From: Muricauda sp. SCSIO 64092
GTDB taxonomy: Bacteria; Bacteroidota; Bacteroidia; Flavobacteriales; Flavobacteriaceae
Direction: 5' to 3'
Length of the DNA: 64,000 nucleotides
NCBI RefSeq assembly: GCF_023016285.1
Contig: NZ_CP095413.1
Location: forward strand, 434,001 to 498,000
Positions within the stretch are counted from its first letter, which is position 1. Each line of letters starts with the position of its first letter. Positions 46,227 through 55,594 of the stretch are shown in pieces. The notes below the pieces were generated by a model that searched no databases, was not told the origin of the DNA, and saw nothing but the letters and a program-made list of their open reading frames with translations. Both the position numbers and the translations under genes were made by a program.

Positions 46227-49175
46227 ATGAAAATGCGACTCTTGGCACTCACTCTTCTATGGTGCGGTGCTTCGGTATTGGCCCAGGACTATTTCCCCGA
46301 AAATGATGGGGTAAAAGCCAGGGACAACAACTATCGTGCGTTTACCAATGCTAAAATTTACGTTAGCCCCACACAAATTATTGAGGAGGGCACCTTGCTT
46401 ATTCAAAATGGTAAGGTTGTACAAGTAGGTTCCAATGTCAACCTGCCACAAAACACGGTTGTGGAAGACCTCCGAGGCAAATCCATTTACCCTTCGTTCA
46501 TTGATGTTTTCTCCGGCTTTGGAGTGGAAAAACCAAAACGGGCCCCCGGAAGCGGTCGTTCCGCCCAGTATGGTCCTTCCAGGGAAGGGTTCTATTGGAA
46601 CGATCATATAATGCCGGAAAACAATGCCGTCGAAAAATTTAAGTACGATGAAAAATCGGCCAAGGATTTACGAAAAGTAGGGTTTGGTGTAGTCAATGCC
46701 CATATTCAAGATGGTATTGCCCGTGGCAGTGGTGTGCTTATCGCCCTAAATGACAAGGGAACTGAAGGGGACCGGGTCCTTGACGATGAATCCGGGCAAT
46801 TCTTCTCATTTACCAAAGGGGTGTCCAGTAGGCAATCCTATCCCACATCACTTATGGGAGCTACCGCCCTTATGCGACAATTGTACCATGATATGCGCTG
46901 GTATGAAGGGGGTAACGTACGTACAAAAGATCGTTCGTTGGAGGCATTGATCGAAAACAAAGATCTGCCACAGTTTTTTGATGCGGGGAACAATGGAAAT
47001 GTAATTAGAGCGGATAAAATTGGAGATCAATTCGGAATCGAATACACTATTTTAGGGGGAGGCGATGAATATGAACGTATTGCGGCCCTTAAAAAATCCA
47101 ACAGTCGCTTGATCATTCCCATCAACTTTCCCAAAGCGTATGATGTTTCCGACCCCCATGCGGCCTCCTATGTAAACCTGGGGGATATGCGCCATTGGAA
47201 TTTGGCTCCGTCCAATCCCAAAATTCTGGAAGACCATGGGATTGTATTTGCACTGACCACGCACAGCTTGAAATCCATATCCAGTTTTAACAGTATGCTT
47301 GCCAAAGCTTTGGAACGCGGACTGAGCAAAAGGAAGGCCTTGGAGGCCTTAACTACCGTCCCGGCTGCACTATTGGGCAAATCCAATGAAATTGGCACAC
47401 TCCAGAAAGGTAGTTATGCCAATTTCTTAATTGCCTCCGGAGATATCTTTGACAAGAATACCACCCTATTTGAAAATTGGGTGCAAGGCCAACCACACAT
47501 TTTGGCAGATATGAACAGCCCCGATATACGGGGAGACTACGACCTAGCCATAGGTAGCATTTCCTATAACATGAAGGTAACCGGAAAAATGGGCAGTCCC
47601 TCCCTTGAAATCGGACAGGATACGTTAAAGCTTCCTTCCAAAATTTCCTATAAAAACGGTTGGGTGAACCTTTCTTTCTCCAAAGATGAGGGCAGCGAAA
47701 ACTATGTGATGACAGCCCTGGTTACGGGGGACTCCAACCAAATCTCCGGAAAGGTTATACTTCCCAATGGGATGGAATCCGGCTTTGTTGCCAACAAAAC
47801 AGGGGATTTCCAGGAGAAGGAAAAAGAGAAACCCAAGGATAGTGAAATGTCCCAACTAATGACCTTGACCTATCCCAATATAGGGTATGGATATCAAACC
47901 AAACCCGAGGCACAGCACTGGCTATTTCAAAATGCAACCGTTTGGACAGGTACCCAAAAACTGGAAAATACGGATGTATTGGTCAAAAATGGTAAGATTG
48001 CCAAAGTGGGCAAGGATCTAAAGGGGGGAAGTGCTACCAAAATTGATGCAACGGGAAAACATCTGACCGCTGGAATCGTTGATGAACATTCCCATATAGG
48101 AGGGCTTAGCATCAATGAAGCTGGGCAAAATTCTTCGGCAGAGGTCCGCATGACCGATGTATTGGACCCAAAGGATATCAATATTTACCGCAATCTGGGT
48201 GGTGGGGTAACCACTTTTCAATTGCTGCATGGATCGGCAAACCCCATAGGTGGACAGTCTGCCATTATAAAATTGAAATGGGGTGAAGATGCCGAAGGTT
48301 TAGCGTTCCCCAATATGCCCAAGTTCATCAAGTTTGCCCTGGGGGAAAATGTAAAACAGAGCAATTGGAACAGTTATTCCCGATTTCCACAAACACGGAT
48401 GGGTGTTGAGCAGGTCTTTATCAATTACTTCCAGCGCGCAAGGGAGTATGATGCCGTGAAGAAAAGTGGACAGCCCTACCGTATGGATGAAGAATTGGAG
48501 GCCCTGGCCGAAATCTTAAATGGTGAACGTTTTATTTCCTGTCACTCCTATGTGCAAAGCGAAATCAATATGATGATGAAGGTGGCTGAAAAATTTGGTT
48601 TTACGTTGAACACCTTCACCCATATATTGGAAGGCTATAAAGTAGCCGATAAAATGGCCGAACATGGCGCTGGTGGCTCCACCTTCAGTGATTGGTGGGC
48701 GTATAAATATGAGGTTAAGGATGCCATTCCATACAATGCGGCCATAATGGCCGACCAGGGGGTGGTCGTAGCAATCAATAGTGATGACCGCGAAATGAGC
48801 CGCAGGTTGAACCAGGAAGCGGGCAAAACCATGAAATATGGGGGTGTTGATGAAATAGAGGCCTGGAAGATGGTGACCCTGAATCCGGCCAAATTATTGC
48901 ATATAGCTGATAGGGTGGGCAGTATTGAGGAAGGTAAGGATGCCGACCTGGTACTGTGGAGTGATTACCCTATGAGCGTTTATGCCAAAGCAGAAAAAAC
49001 CCTAATAGAAGGGGCCGTGTATTTTGATTTGGAGAAGGACAAAGCACAGCAGGAAGCCATGAAAAAAGAGCGTGCCCAATTGACGCGGATGATGCTCATG
49101 GAAAAAGAGAATGGTGGCAAAACCCAGAAGCCCGTACAACGGAAAAAACAGCATTTTACTTGTGAAACCCTTTAA
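46227..49175 (+). CDS. secreted double amidohydrolase-family protein
   Basis: A 982-residue exported protein (signal MKMRLLALTLLWCGASVLAQ) made of two tandem imidazolonepropionase-like amidohydrolase units. The first (about 35-430) has GKSIYPSFIDVFSGFG where a GxxDxHxH metal loop is expected, so its metal site is missing. The second (about 570-960) has GKHLTAGIVDEHSHIGG, then CHSYVQSEINMMMKV and NTFTHILEGYKVAD, then AINSDDREMSRRL, so its metal ligands look complete. Substrate unknown; related proteins hydrolyse cyclic amides or peptides. A smaller paralogue follows 10 bases later. Confidence 0.88.
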   Translation: MKMRLLALTLLWCGASVLAQDYFPENDGVKARDNNYRAFTNAKIYVSPTQIIEEGTLLIQNGKVVQVGSNVNLPQNTVVEDLRGKSIYPSFIDVFSGFGVEKPKRAPGSGRSAQYGPSREGFYWNDHIMPENNAVEKFKYDEKSAKDLRKVGFGVVNAHIQDGIARGSGVLIALNDKGTEGDRVLDDESGQFFSFTKGVSSRQSYPTSLMGATALMRQLYHDMRWYEGGNVRTKDRSLEALIENKDLPQFFDAGNNGNVIRADKIGDQFGIEYTILGGGDEYERIAALKKSNSRLIIPINFPKAYDVSDPHAASYVNLGDMRHWNLAPSNPKILEDHGIVFALTTHSLKSISSFNSMLAKALERGLSKRKALEALTTVPAALLGKSNEIGTLQKGSYANFLIASGDIFDKNTTLFENWVQGQPHILADMNSPDIRGDYDLAIGSISYNMKVTGKMGSPSLEIGQDTLKLPSKISYKNGWVNLSFSKDEGSENYVMTALVTGDSNQISGKVILPNGMESGFVANKTGDFQEKEKEKPKDSEMSQLMTLTYPNIGYGYQTKPEAQHWLFQNATVWTGTQKLENTDVLVKNGKIAKVGKDLKGGSATKIDATGKHLTAGIVDEHSHIGGLSINEAGQNSSAEVRMTDVLDPKDINIYRNLGGGVTTFQLLHGSANPIGGQSAIIKLKWGEDAEGLAFPNMPKFIKFALGENVKQSNWNSYSRFPQTRMGVEQVFINYFQRAREYDAVKKSGQPYRMDEELEALAEILNGERFISCHSYVQSEINMMMKVAEKFGFTLNTFTHILEGYKVADKMAEHGAGGSTFSDWWAYKYEVKDAIPYNAAIMADQGVVVAINSDDREMSRRLNQEAGKTMKYGGVDEIEAWKMVTLNPAKLLHIADRVGSIEEGKDADLVLWSDYPMSVYAKAEKTLIEGAVYFDLEKDKAQQEAMKKERAQLTRMMLMEKENGGKTQKPVQRKKQHFTCETL

Positions 49176-49185
49176 AATCCAAACC

Positions 49186-50475
49186 ATGAAAAGAATAGCA
49201 GTTATACTTACGGTATTATGGGGTTGTTTAAGTATGGCCCAGCAAACCCCAGCTCCGGCACAGCTTGGGGACATTAGTCTTGAAGGTGCCACGGCACATT
49301 TGGGCAATGGGGAAATCATTGAAAACGCATTGATCATGTTTTCCAAGGGAAAACTCACCTTTGTAGGGAGTGCGAATGCCAAAATCGCACGAATGGGAAA
49401 CGTTATTGATGTACGTGGCAAGCATATATACCCGGGCCTCATAGCTCCGGCAAAATCCCTGGGATTGATCGAGATCAATGCCGTACGTGCCAGTAACGAT
49501 CAGGACGATATTGGGGAACTCATTCCCCATGTCCGAAGTTTGATCGCCTATAATGCGGAATCCCAGGTAGTGGAAAGCATGCGGCCCAATGGAGTGCTTA
49601 TCGGACAGACCACCCCTCAGGGCGGAACCATTTCCGGTACTTCATCCATTGTACAGTTTGATGCGTGGAACTGGGAAGACGCTGCCATAAAAGTGGATGA
49701 TGGTATTCACTTACATTGGCCCGGTTCCTTTAGAAGGGGCCGTTGGTGGTTGGGGGAACCACGAGGTTTTCAACCCAATACCAATTATATCACCAAAATT
49801 GATGAGATCACTGCCTTTATGGCCAACGCCAAAGCCTATGGCAAAGGCAATCCCAAGGAGGTAAATCCTGCCTTTGCGGCAATGCAGGGTATCTTTGACG
49901 GTTCCCAACGTCTGTACCTTTATGCAGAGGCAGAAAAAGAGATCATCGATGGCATTACGGCCGCCAAAAAAGCGGGGATACCCCATGTGGTACTGGTAGG
50001 GGGCTATCAGGCCCATAAAGCCATCTCCATTTTAACGAAATACAATGTTCCCGTTTTGGTACGGCAGACCCATACGCTACCGGAAATGGAGGATGACGCA
50101 TATGACCATCCTTATAAACTACCCAAATTGCTGGTGGATGCCGGGGTATTGGTTGGGCTTCAAAATGCGGGAGCCAGCAATTTCCAGACCAGGAACCTTC
50201 CCTTTTATGCGGGGCAGGTCGTTGGCTATGGAATGGACAAAGAAGAAGCCCTTAAACTGGTTACGGGCAATACGGCAAAAATATTGGGGATAGCTGATGC
50301 CTACGGTACCTTGGAGGAAGGTAAATCCGCCACGCTGTTTGTTTCGGAAGGCGATGCCCTGGATATGCAGGGCAACCGATTGACCCATGCCTTTATTGAT
50401 GGCAGGGCCATTTCCCTGGAAACCCACCAGACCGAGCTCTGGAAACGGTATGTGGGAAAATACAAAGGGGAATGA
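49186..50475 (+). CDS. secreted amidohydrolase-like protein, metal site degenerate
   Basis: A 429-residue exported protein (signal MKRIAVILTVLWGCLSMAQ) with the same fold as the N-terminal half of its larger neighbour. The first metal motif is GKHIYPGLIAPAKSLGLIE, without HxH, and later His ligands of catalytic members are not evident. GYGMDKEEALKLVTGNTAKILGI and a final GTLEEGKSATLFVSEG are normal amidohydrolase tail motifs. Likely a non-catalytic or differently acting partner of the large protein. The start at 49186 fits the signal peptide; an upstream ATG at 49111 would overlap the previous gene. Confidence 0.85.
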   Translation: MKRIAVILTVLWGCLSMAQQTPAPAQLGDISLEGATAHLGNGEIIENALIMFSKGKLTFVGSANAKIARMGNVIDVRGKHIYPGLIAPAKSLGLIEINAVRASNDQDDIGELIPHVRSLIAYNAESQVVESMRPNGVLIGQTTPQGGTISGTSSIVQFDAWNWEDAAIKVDDGIHLHWPGSFRRGRWWLGEPRGFQPNTNYITKIDEITAFMANAKAYGKGNPKEVNPAFAAMQGIFDGSQRLYLYAEAEKEIIDGITAAKKAGIPHVVLVGGYQAHKAISILTKYNVPVLVRQTHTLPEMEDDAYDHPYKLPKLLVDAGVLVGLQNAGASNFQTRNLPFYAGQVVGYGMDKEEALKLVTGNTAKILGIADAYGTLEEGKSATLFVSEGDALDMQGNRLTHAFIDGRAISLETHQTELWKRYVGKYKGE

Positions 50476-50747
50476 TTGGAGCGATTAAAAACCATAGCCA
50501 GCAATGGTTATCATTCATTGTGGCAAAGAGCTAAAACAAGGCTTAATCTATAAAATAAGGCTGATTTCTTAGCGGACTCATCCTGAGGAAAAGTGCCTTC
50601 CTCTCCCTACGCTCGTCGGAGGCAATAACGAAATGAAAAAACCACCCCCAATAGGGTCTGGGGTATTATATCTCCACTTATTGCTTTTAATTTCCGCTTA
50701 TTACCATTCATTTTTTTTATTGCTGGAATTTGCCCAATTTATATGCC
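50476..50747. other. intergenic region with small hairpins
   Basis: No gene seen. AACCAT/ATGGTT (about 50489-50510) and a C-run facing a G-run near 50642-50665 can fold as short hairpins. Nothing else supported. Confidence 0.4.
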
Positions 50748-51713
50748 ATGAATTGTATTAAGCCCTTTTTCCTTATCATCCTTATTGTATTTGTTTCCTG
50801 CAGTTCCAATGAAGATGACGATCCCCAAGCCAATGAGGAAGTTGTCAATTTTCTCAATGAAGTGGTGAATATTATGGGAATGTATTCTATCAATAGAGAC
50901 ACAATTGATTGGAGCAACTTCAGAAATCAAGTTTTGGAAAAAGGCTCCACTGCCCAACGTATTGATCAAACAGATGATGCCTTACGCCTCGCTTTGGTTC
51001 TGCTAGGCGATAACCATAGCTCCATAAGAAAGCAAAATGGTACGTTCGTTACTGGATCGAATGTAAATTGTCCACCACCACCGCTCGAAACGGTTGCCAC
51101 ACCCGACGATATCGGCTATATACGAGTACGTTCTTTTGGGGGGGTCGATCCGGAAGCCGTGGTCGCTTTTGCAGAAAACATTCAAGAAGACATTAGAACA
51201 CAAGATAATCAAGATATAACGGGTTGGATCGTTGATTTAAGAAATAACACAGGGGGCAACATGTGGCCGATGCTCGCAGGAATTGGCCCTATTCTCGGTG
51301 AAGGGACCGTTGGTCATTTCGTCGGACCGGACAATTCCCGTTATGTGTGGTCTTTTTCAGATGGTGTTGCTATTCTTGACTCCCGTCCATTAGTTAGGGT
51401 TTCAGAGAATTATGAACTGCTCAATCCAAATCCAAAAGTAGCTGTACTGTTAAACAAAGCTGTAATCAGTTCTGGAGAAGCCATAGCTATTTCCTTTATT
51501 GGCCGGGAAAATACCATGAGTTTTGGAAGTGAAACCTGTGGATTATCCACTGCAAATTCAGGATTTACACTTAGCAATGGGTGGACTTTGGGACTTACTA
51601 CCGCTTACATGGCAGATCGCAACCAAAACGTATTTGGTGAACCAATTACTCCCGACACGCCAGCAACAAATAGGACAATTGTTCAGGATGCAATCAATTA
51701 TCTGCGCAATTAA
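50748..51713 (+). CDS. S41-family C-terminal-processing-like peptidase, lipoprotein
   Basis: A 321-residue lipoprotein (FVSC, Cys 18, followed by acidic SSNEDDD). The S41 fold is visible in GYIRVRSFGGVDPEAVVAFAENI, ITGWIVDLRNNTGGNMWPMLAGI and PKVAVLLNKAVISSGEAIAISFIG; the Ser in SSGEA is the nucleophile position. A GFTLSNGWTLGLTTAYMADRNQNVFGEPITPD segment ends the domain, as in tail-specific proteases. No PDZ domain is evident, so it is a short member. The start at 50748 gives a proper signal; ATG 50730 adds six residues before it. It is the last gene before the cassette-like region. Confidence 0.85.
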   Translation: MNCIKPFFLIILIVFVSCSSNEDDDPQANEEVVNFLNEVVNIMGMYSINRDTIDWSNFRNQVLEKGSTAQRIDQTDDALRLALVLLGDNHSSIRKQNGTFVTGSNVNCPPPPLETVATPDDIGYIRVRSFGGVDPEAVVAFAENIQEDIRTQDNQDITGWIVDLRNNTGGNMWPMLAGIGPILGEGTVGHFVGPDNSRYVWSFSDGVAILDSRPLVRVSENYELLNPNPKVAVLLNKAVISSGEAIAISFIGRENTMSFGSETCGLSTANSGFTLSNGWTLGLTTAYMADRNQNVFGEPITPDTPATNRTIVQDAINYLRN

Positions 51714-52034
51714 AACCATATGCTAGAATGACTATAAGTAACGGCGCCGTTCTCGCCTACCCTTTGGCTAAGCTCAGGACAGGCTTCTGAAAACCCTAGC
51801 GGATTTTCAGTTTGGTGTGTGCCCGCCCTTACTGAGCGTTGCCTGCCTCGCGGCAAAGCGGGCATCCAATTTATTCACCGTTACTAGTTATTTTCCGGGT
51901 GTTCATTGGTCGCTCCGCTCCGTGGAACGGCCTCTCCCGCACCCTTGTTTTATGTATCTTAGATACAACAACACATATCCAGGGCCGCATTGCGCGTAGC
52001 CCTTTCTTGGGGTGCAATGCAAAATAATTAAGCT
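51714..52034. repeat. first cassette-boundary-like spacer (composite)
   Basis: No gene. It holds ATAAGTAACGGCGCCG (51734-51749), which also occurs with two changes at 60141-60156. A 30-base module (51757-51786) is shared at 23 of 30 positions with 54867-54896. Short hairpins follow, then ACAACAACACATATCC (51965-51980), and GCATTGC (51987-51993) facing GCAATGC (52014-52020). The last part, TTGCGCGTAGCCCTTT, resembles the right ends found before the following genes. Confidence 0.55.
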
Positions 52035-52922
52035 ATGATATTGGAAAAAAGAATTCCTATTGCATATTGGTTCAAAATAATTAAATGGGACATCGTTATG
52101 GTATCTCTATTTTCGTCGGCTGTATATGTTCTTTCAAAGTATTCAATTGACCTAAATATACCTGTTTCAATCGGAGCATTTTTAGGGACTGCCATTGCAT
52201 TATTACTATCATTTAAACTGAGCCAATCTTATGACAGATGGTGGGAAGCTAGAAAAATATGGGGATCTATTGTTAATGATTCCAGAACTTTGGTCATTCA
52301 GTTAAGGGGGTTTTCAAGAAAGCAAAACGAAGAACTGACAAATAGAATGGCCTATAGACAAATAGCTTGGTGCTATGCATTGGCAAGAAATCTAAGAAAT
52401 GCCGGAAGACCTAAAAACATCAATACCTTTATTTCCGAACAAGAACAAAATTCAATAGATCGTACAAATAATCCTGCTCTCGCTCTTTTAAACAATCAAT
52501 CACAAGATTTATCTCTACTACACCAAGAAAACTTGATCAATGATTTTCAGCAAATACAAATAGATGATACTTTGGTAAGACTCTGTGCTTCAATGGGAAG
52601 GGCTGAGCGAATAAAAAATACAGCCTTTCCAAAAACCTACAGATCAACTTTGCATCTTTTTATCTACATTTTTCTAATAACCCTATCGTTTTCTTTAACG
52701 GAAATGCCAAATTTTATGGAAATTCCTTTTATGGTTTTAATATCCATTCCTTTTTTTCTTGTTGAAAAAATCGCATTGAATATTCAAGATCCTTTCGAAA
52801 ACAAACCTACGGATATTCCAATGACCAGTATATCCAGAACTATCGAAATCAATATTAAACAACAATTAGGTGTACAAGATATACCAGAGCCAATAACTAC
52901 AAATACGTTTTACATCTTGTAA
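52035..52922 (+). CDS. bestrophin-like ion channel protein
   Basis: A 295-residue membrane protein of the bestrophin (UPF0187) family. IPVSIGAFLGTAIALLLSFKLSQSYDRWWEARKIWGSIVNDSR (near 45-87) is the family core, with TALAFRTN-type residues replaced by IALLLSFK. About four membrane segments; the second pair lies at 210-240. Bacterial homologues form pentameric ion channels. First gene unit of the cassette-like array; the stop is followed 16 bases later by a boundary site. Confidence 0.88.
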   Translation: MILEKRIPIAYWFKIIKWDIVMVSLFSSAVYVLSKYSIDLNIPVSIGAFLGTAIALLLSFKLSQSYDRWWEARKIWGSIVNDSRTLVIQLRGFSRKQNEELTNRMAYRQIAWCYALARNLRNAGRPKNINTFISEQEQNSIDRTNNPALALLNNQSQDLSLLHQENLINDFQQIQIDDTLVRLCASMGRAERIKNTAFPKTYRSTLHLFIYIFLITLSFSLTEMPNFMEIPFMVLISIPFFLVEKIALNIQDPFENKPTDIPMTSISRTIEINIKQQLGVQDIPEPITTNTFYIL

Positions 52923-52938
52923 TAGGAAGGAACACTGC

Positions 52939-53082
52939 ACGCAACAATGTCCTACAATGATCCAAAAGCCCAATTCGCTAAATAGTGTTGAACGGATTTT
53001 GCTATATTTCCTTAAAATTAGGCACCAGCGTACCAAACCGCGCACTGCTCGTGTAGCTGTCGCACATAGCGCGGCGTTGCCG
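52939..53082 (+). repeat. attC-like cassette boundary site
   Basis: Begins ACGCAACAATG (52939-52949), 16 bases after the bestrophin stop, and ends GTTGCCG (53076-53082), 12 bases before the next ATG. It contains the inner GCTAAATAG-type segment. The left end (nnnnAAC-AATG) and right end (GCGTTG followed by AATTT) match the other sites in the array. Confidence 0.55.
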
Positions 53083-53094
53083 GTAATTTCCAAA

Positions 53095-54174
53095 ATGAAT
53101 CGATCGATCCCAATACTACTATGCCTTCTGATTTTTATTTCCTGTGATAAAGAGGATTCAAGCGGACCTATTGTAGAAAATGGAAATCAGGAGTTCCTCT
53201 CTGCTGTGGACATTTCAAGGTATCCTGAAATAGCAAGTACAAATCCAACTTTTTATGATTTGGAAGGAAATCCAAAAGGTTTTTTACCAATACTTAAAGA
53301 AAACGGGATCAATACGGTTAGATTAAGGCTTTGGGTCAATCCCATCGATGAACATTCTGGATTCAATGAAGTAAAGCAGTTTTCCCAAACACTGAGAGGC
53401 AATGGATTTAAAACCTGGCTAACGCTTCACTATTCGGATACTTGGGCAGATCCTGGAAATCAAAAATTACCCACACAATGGCAAAACCTTGATTTTAATA
53501 CGCTAAAAGATAGCGTTCACCTGTACACAAAAAAGGTAATGGATGAAATTCGGCCGGATTATATCCAGATTGGAAATGAGATAAACTCGGGAATCCTTCA
53601 CCCTTATGGAAACATTTCAACCAATTATCAAAATTTTAGAAGCCTAATACAAGAAGGATGTGCTGCGGTAAGGGAGAATTCAGAGGATTGTAAGATTATT
53701 TTACATTTTGCTGGAATTGAAAACTCAGATTGGTTCTTTGACCAGGTCATTGGTATAGATTACGACATTATTGGTTTGTCGTATTATCCTATCTGGCATG
53801 GTCATTCCCTTAATGACTTACAATCTAAAATGCAACAGCTTGCGAACACGCATAACAAGGAGATTCTAATTGCGGAAACCGCTTATCCCTTTACATTGGA
53901 ATGGAATGATTGGACACACAATATTGTGGGATTGGAGGAACAATTAATATTACCCGAGTATCCTGCAACCCCGGAAGGGCAACGTAAATTCGTCAAGGAA
54001 ATAAAAACAATTACGCAAGAATTGGAAAAAGGAATTGGGTTTTGTTACTGGGGATCCGAATTGATCGCTTGGAAAGGAAAGGAGTCCACAGATGCATCCC
54101 CTTGGGAGAATCAGGCTTTGTTTGACTTTACCAATAAAGCGTTACCCGTATTAAATGAATTTAAAATTGAATAA
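53095..54174 (+). CDS. GH53 arabinogalactan endo-beta-1,4-galactanase, lipoprotein
   Basis: A 359-residue lipoprotein (LIFISC, Cys 17). The GH53 barrel is evident: SAVDISRYPEIASTN, INTVRLRLWVNP, WLTLHYSDTWADPGNQKLP. The catalytic pair is E162 in QIGNEINSG and E261 in IAETAYPFT. These enzymes cut beta-1,4-galactan in pectin side chains. It has no SusCD partners here, so it appears as a single acquired gene. The frame is open upstream to 52957, but that part is boundary-site sequence; 53095 gives the lipoprotein signal. Confidence 0.92.
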   Translation: MNRSIPILLCLLIFISCDKEDSSGPIVENGNQEFLSAVDISRYPEIASTNPTFYDLEGNPKGFLPILKENGINTVRLRLWVNPIDEHSGFNEVKQFSQTLRGNGFKTWLTLHYSDTWADPGNQKLPTQWQNLDFNTLKDSVHLYTKKVMDEIRPDYIQIGNEINSGILHPYGNISTNYQNFRSLIQEGCAAVRENSEDCKIILHFAGIENSDWFFDQVIGIDYDIIGLSYYPIWHGHSLNDLQSKMQQLANTHNKEILIAETAYPFTLEWNDWTHNIVGLEEQLILPEYPATPEGQRKFVKEIKTITQELEKGIGFCYWGSELIAWKGKESTDASPWENQALFDFTNKALPVLNEFKIE

Positions 54175-54181
54175 AAACCAA

Positions 54182-54314
54182 TGGCAACACGGTGTATAAT
54201 TAATTGTAGGCGGAAATTCAACAAGTGAATTTCTTGCAATAAATTATCTTTAGTCTTAGGCAGACATTTTCCGTTGGAAAAGTCCGCAACTAATCACACA
54301 CTAGACCGTTGGGC
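54182..54314 (+). repeat. attC-like cassette boundary site with long paired arms
   Basis: Begins TGGCAAC (54182-54188), seven bases after the GH53 stop, and ends GTTGGGC (54308-54314), a full match to the integron R' consensus GTTRRRY. The arm 54192-54206 (GTGTATAATTAATTG) pairs with 54287-54301 (CAACTAATCACACAC) with few mismatches. GAAATTC/GAATTTC (54213-54219, 54227-54233) makes an inner hairpin. A folded single strand of this type is the hallmark of attC sites. Confidence 0.6.
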
Positions 54315-54330
54315 ATAATTTGACAAAATC

Positions 54331-54831
54331 CTGAAAAGAATAATTTACATACTGATTTTTGGAATTTTATTTAGTTGTTCTAACAAACCGGATAAATTAA
54401 AAATTGACCGAATGAAAATGGACATAGAAATCTACTTGGAATTTGAACCTGGTGGATATTTCATTTCTTGGAATGACACTTTATGCTCTGAATTTAAATC
54501 TGACTGGAATTATTTACAAAAAAGACCTTACGAACTTTGCTGCCATATTTTCAACAAAGAAAAAGATACGCTCGGATATTATAGAGGATTGAGCAGTCCA
54601 AGACAATTCACTTATTTCCAAACTAAAGAGAATACGGACTCAATAATTGACTTGGAATTTTCAGTTGGAATTAATCAATTTTCGGAATTTCTCGCTGAAC
54701 AATCTGAAGATTATATAAACAAGTTTAATGAAAAGTTTGAGGAAAGAATCGAATTTGAGCCTGTAAGAGTGGACTTAAAAACTGACTTGAAAAAGAAAAT
54801 GGAAATCGAATTAATAAACAAAAAAAACTAG
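54331..54831 (+). CDS. small lipoprotein with a CTG in place of ATG start
   Basis: From ATG 54412 there are 139 residues of unknown function (charged, no membrane segment). The same frame continues upstream to CTG 54331 and encodes KRIIYILIFGILFSCSNK, a textbook lipoprotein signal with Cys at 16. A stop lies six codons before the CTG. The natural start was therefore probably at 54331, where ATG is replaced by CTG. Either CTG is used, or the start is damaged and only a leaderless 139-residue form from 54412 remains. The stop overlaps the next boundary site by its last base. Confidence 0.65.
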   Translation: MKRIIYILIFGILFSCSNKPDKLKIDRMKMDIEIYLEFEPGGYFISWNDTLCSEFKSDWNYLQKRPYELCCHIFNKEKDTLGYYRGLSSPRQFTYFQTKENTDSIIDLEFSVGINQFSEFLAEQSEDYINKFNEKFEERIEFEPVRVDLKTDLKKKMEIELINKKN

Positions 54832-54988
54832 GCACAACAATGTATAACCGCACATGGTGGATTCGACTATCCTTCGACTGCGCCCAGGGCAGGCTTAAAC
54901 GAATCCACTCGGAATTGCTAACGTTAATGCTAAACCGAAAATTAATTCACATAAACCCGTAATGGACGGTTATACCAAACCGTTGCAC
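54832..54988 (+). repeat. attC-like cassette boundary site, best folded example
   Basis: Begins GCACAAC (54832-54838) right after a stop codon and ends GTTGCAC (54982-54988) just before the next gene. Paired arms: TATAACCG (54843-54850) with CGGTTATA (54967-54974), and TGGATTCG (54858-54865) with CGAATCCA (54900-54907). The loop holds the 30-base module also seen at 51757. Outer arms are separated by unequal spacers (AATG versus CCAAACC), as in attC sites. Confidence 0.65.
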
Positions 54989-54993
54989 AACAT

Positions 54994-55563
54994 TTGGGAA
55001 CATTGAGGCTAAAAGAGAAAATATTTGAAAAGTATGATGAATTCAGTTTACTTGAGAATAAAACTGAAAAGGACATCTTACGCTCTGAAATCAAACCGAT
55101 GTTAGCTGAATATTCCGAAATGGATTCCAATTGTTATCATTTACTTGGACTTCTAGATTATGAATCAGACAACTGGATAGAAAATATTGCAACCTCAATC
55201 GGGAATTTTAAAAAGGCAATTGAATTAGATAAAGACAATTTTTTAGCTCAATTGTATTTAGCTCATTGTTATCATGACTTGAATAAATTGGAATTGGCTT
55301 TGGAAAACTATAACAAAGTTGACAGGGAAAGGCTAAAGGAATTTCAAGTATGGAGATACACAAAACTGATTGAACAAATTGGATACTGTCATTATAAACT
55401 TGGGAATAAACAGATTGGAGAAAAACACTTTGAGGAAGTTTTGGAATGGTATAAAAAGCTTCCAGAAATTGACCGAGTAGTTCCATCTGAATTGATTGAG
55501 TGTTTACCCAAAAATCATAGGATAGTAGCCGAAATAAAAAAAATAGAAACCTATTTGGAATAA
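54994..55563 (+). CDS. tetratricopeptide-repeat protein
   Basis: A 189-residue soluble protein with no ATG near its start; TTG 54994 or TTG 55003 must be used. Residues 50-130 contain TPR-like helical pairs (NFKKAIELDKDNFLAQLYLAHCYHDLNKLELALENYNKV, split here over two repeats). Unknown function; TPRs bind proteins. It begins only six bases after a boundary site and ends four bases before another, the tightest unit in the array. Confidence 0.75.
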   Translation: MGTLRLKEKIFEKYDEFSLLENKTEKDILRSEIKPMLAEYSEMDSNCYHLLGLLDYESDNWIENIATSIGNFKKAIELDKDNFLAQLYLAHCYHDLNKLELALENYNKVDRERLKEFQVWRYTKLIEQIGYCHYKLGNKQIGEKHFEEVLEWYKKLPEIDRVVPSELIECLPKNHRIVAEIKKIETYLE

Positions 55564-55567
55564 AAAC

Positions 55568-55594
55568 GTTGTACAACAATGGTAACCGTTGCAC
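55568..55594 (+). repeat. short or truncated attC-like site next to the IS
   Basis: GTTGTACAACAATGG begins four bases after the TPR stop, followed by TAACC and GTTGCAC (55588-55594). It looks like a collapsed or truncated boundary site. Its right part merges with the presumed end of the IS1182-type element. Confidence 0.5.

Noticed and set aside
50489..50510. Terminator after the second amidohydrolase
   Set aside because: A 6-bp stem is present but no T-run follows.
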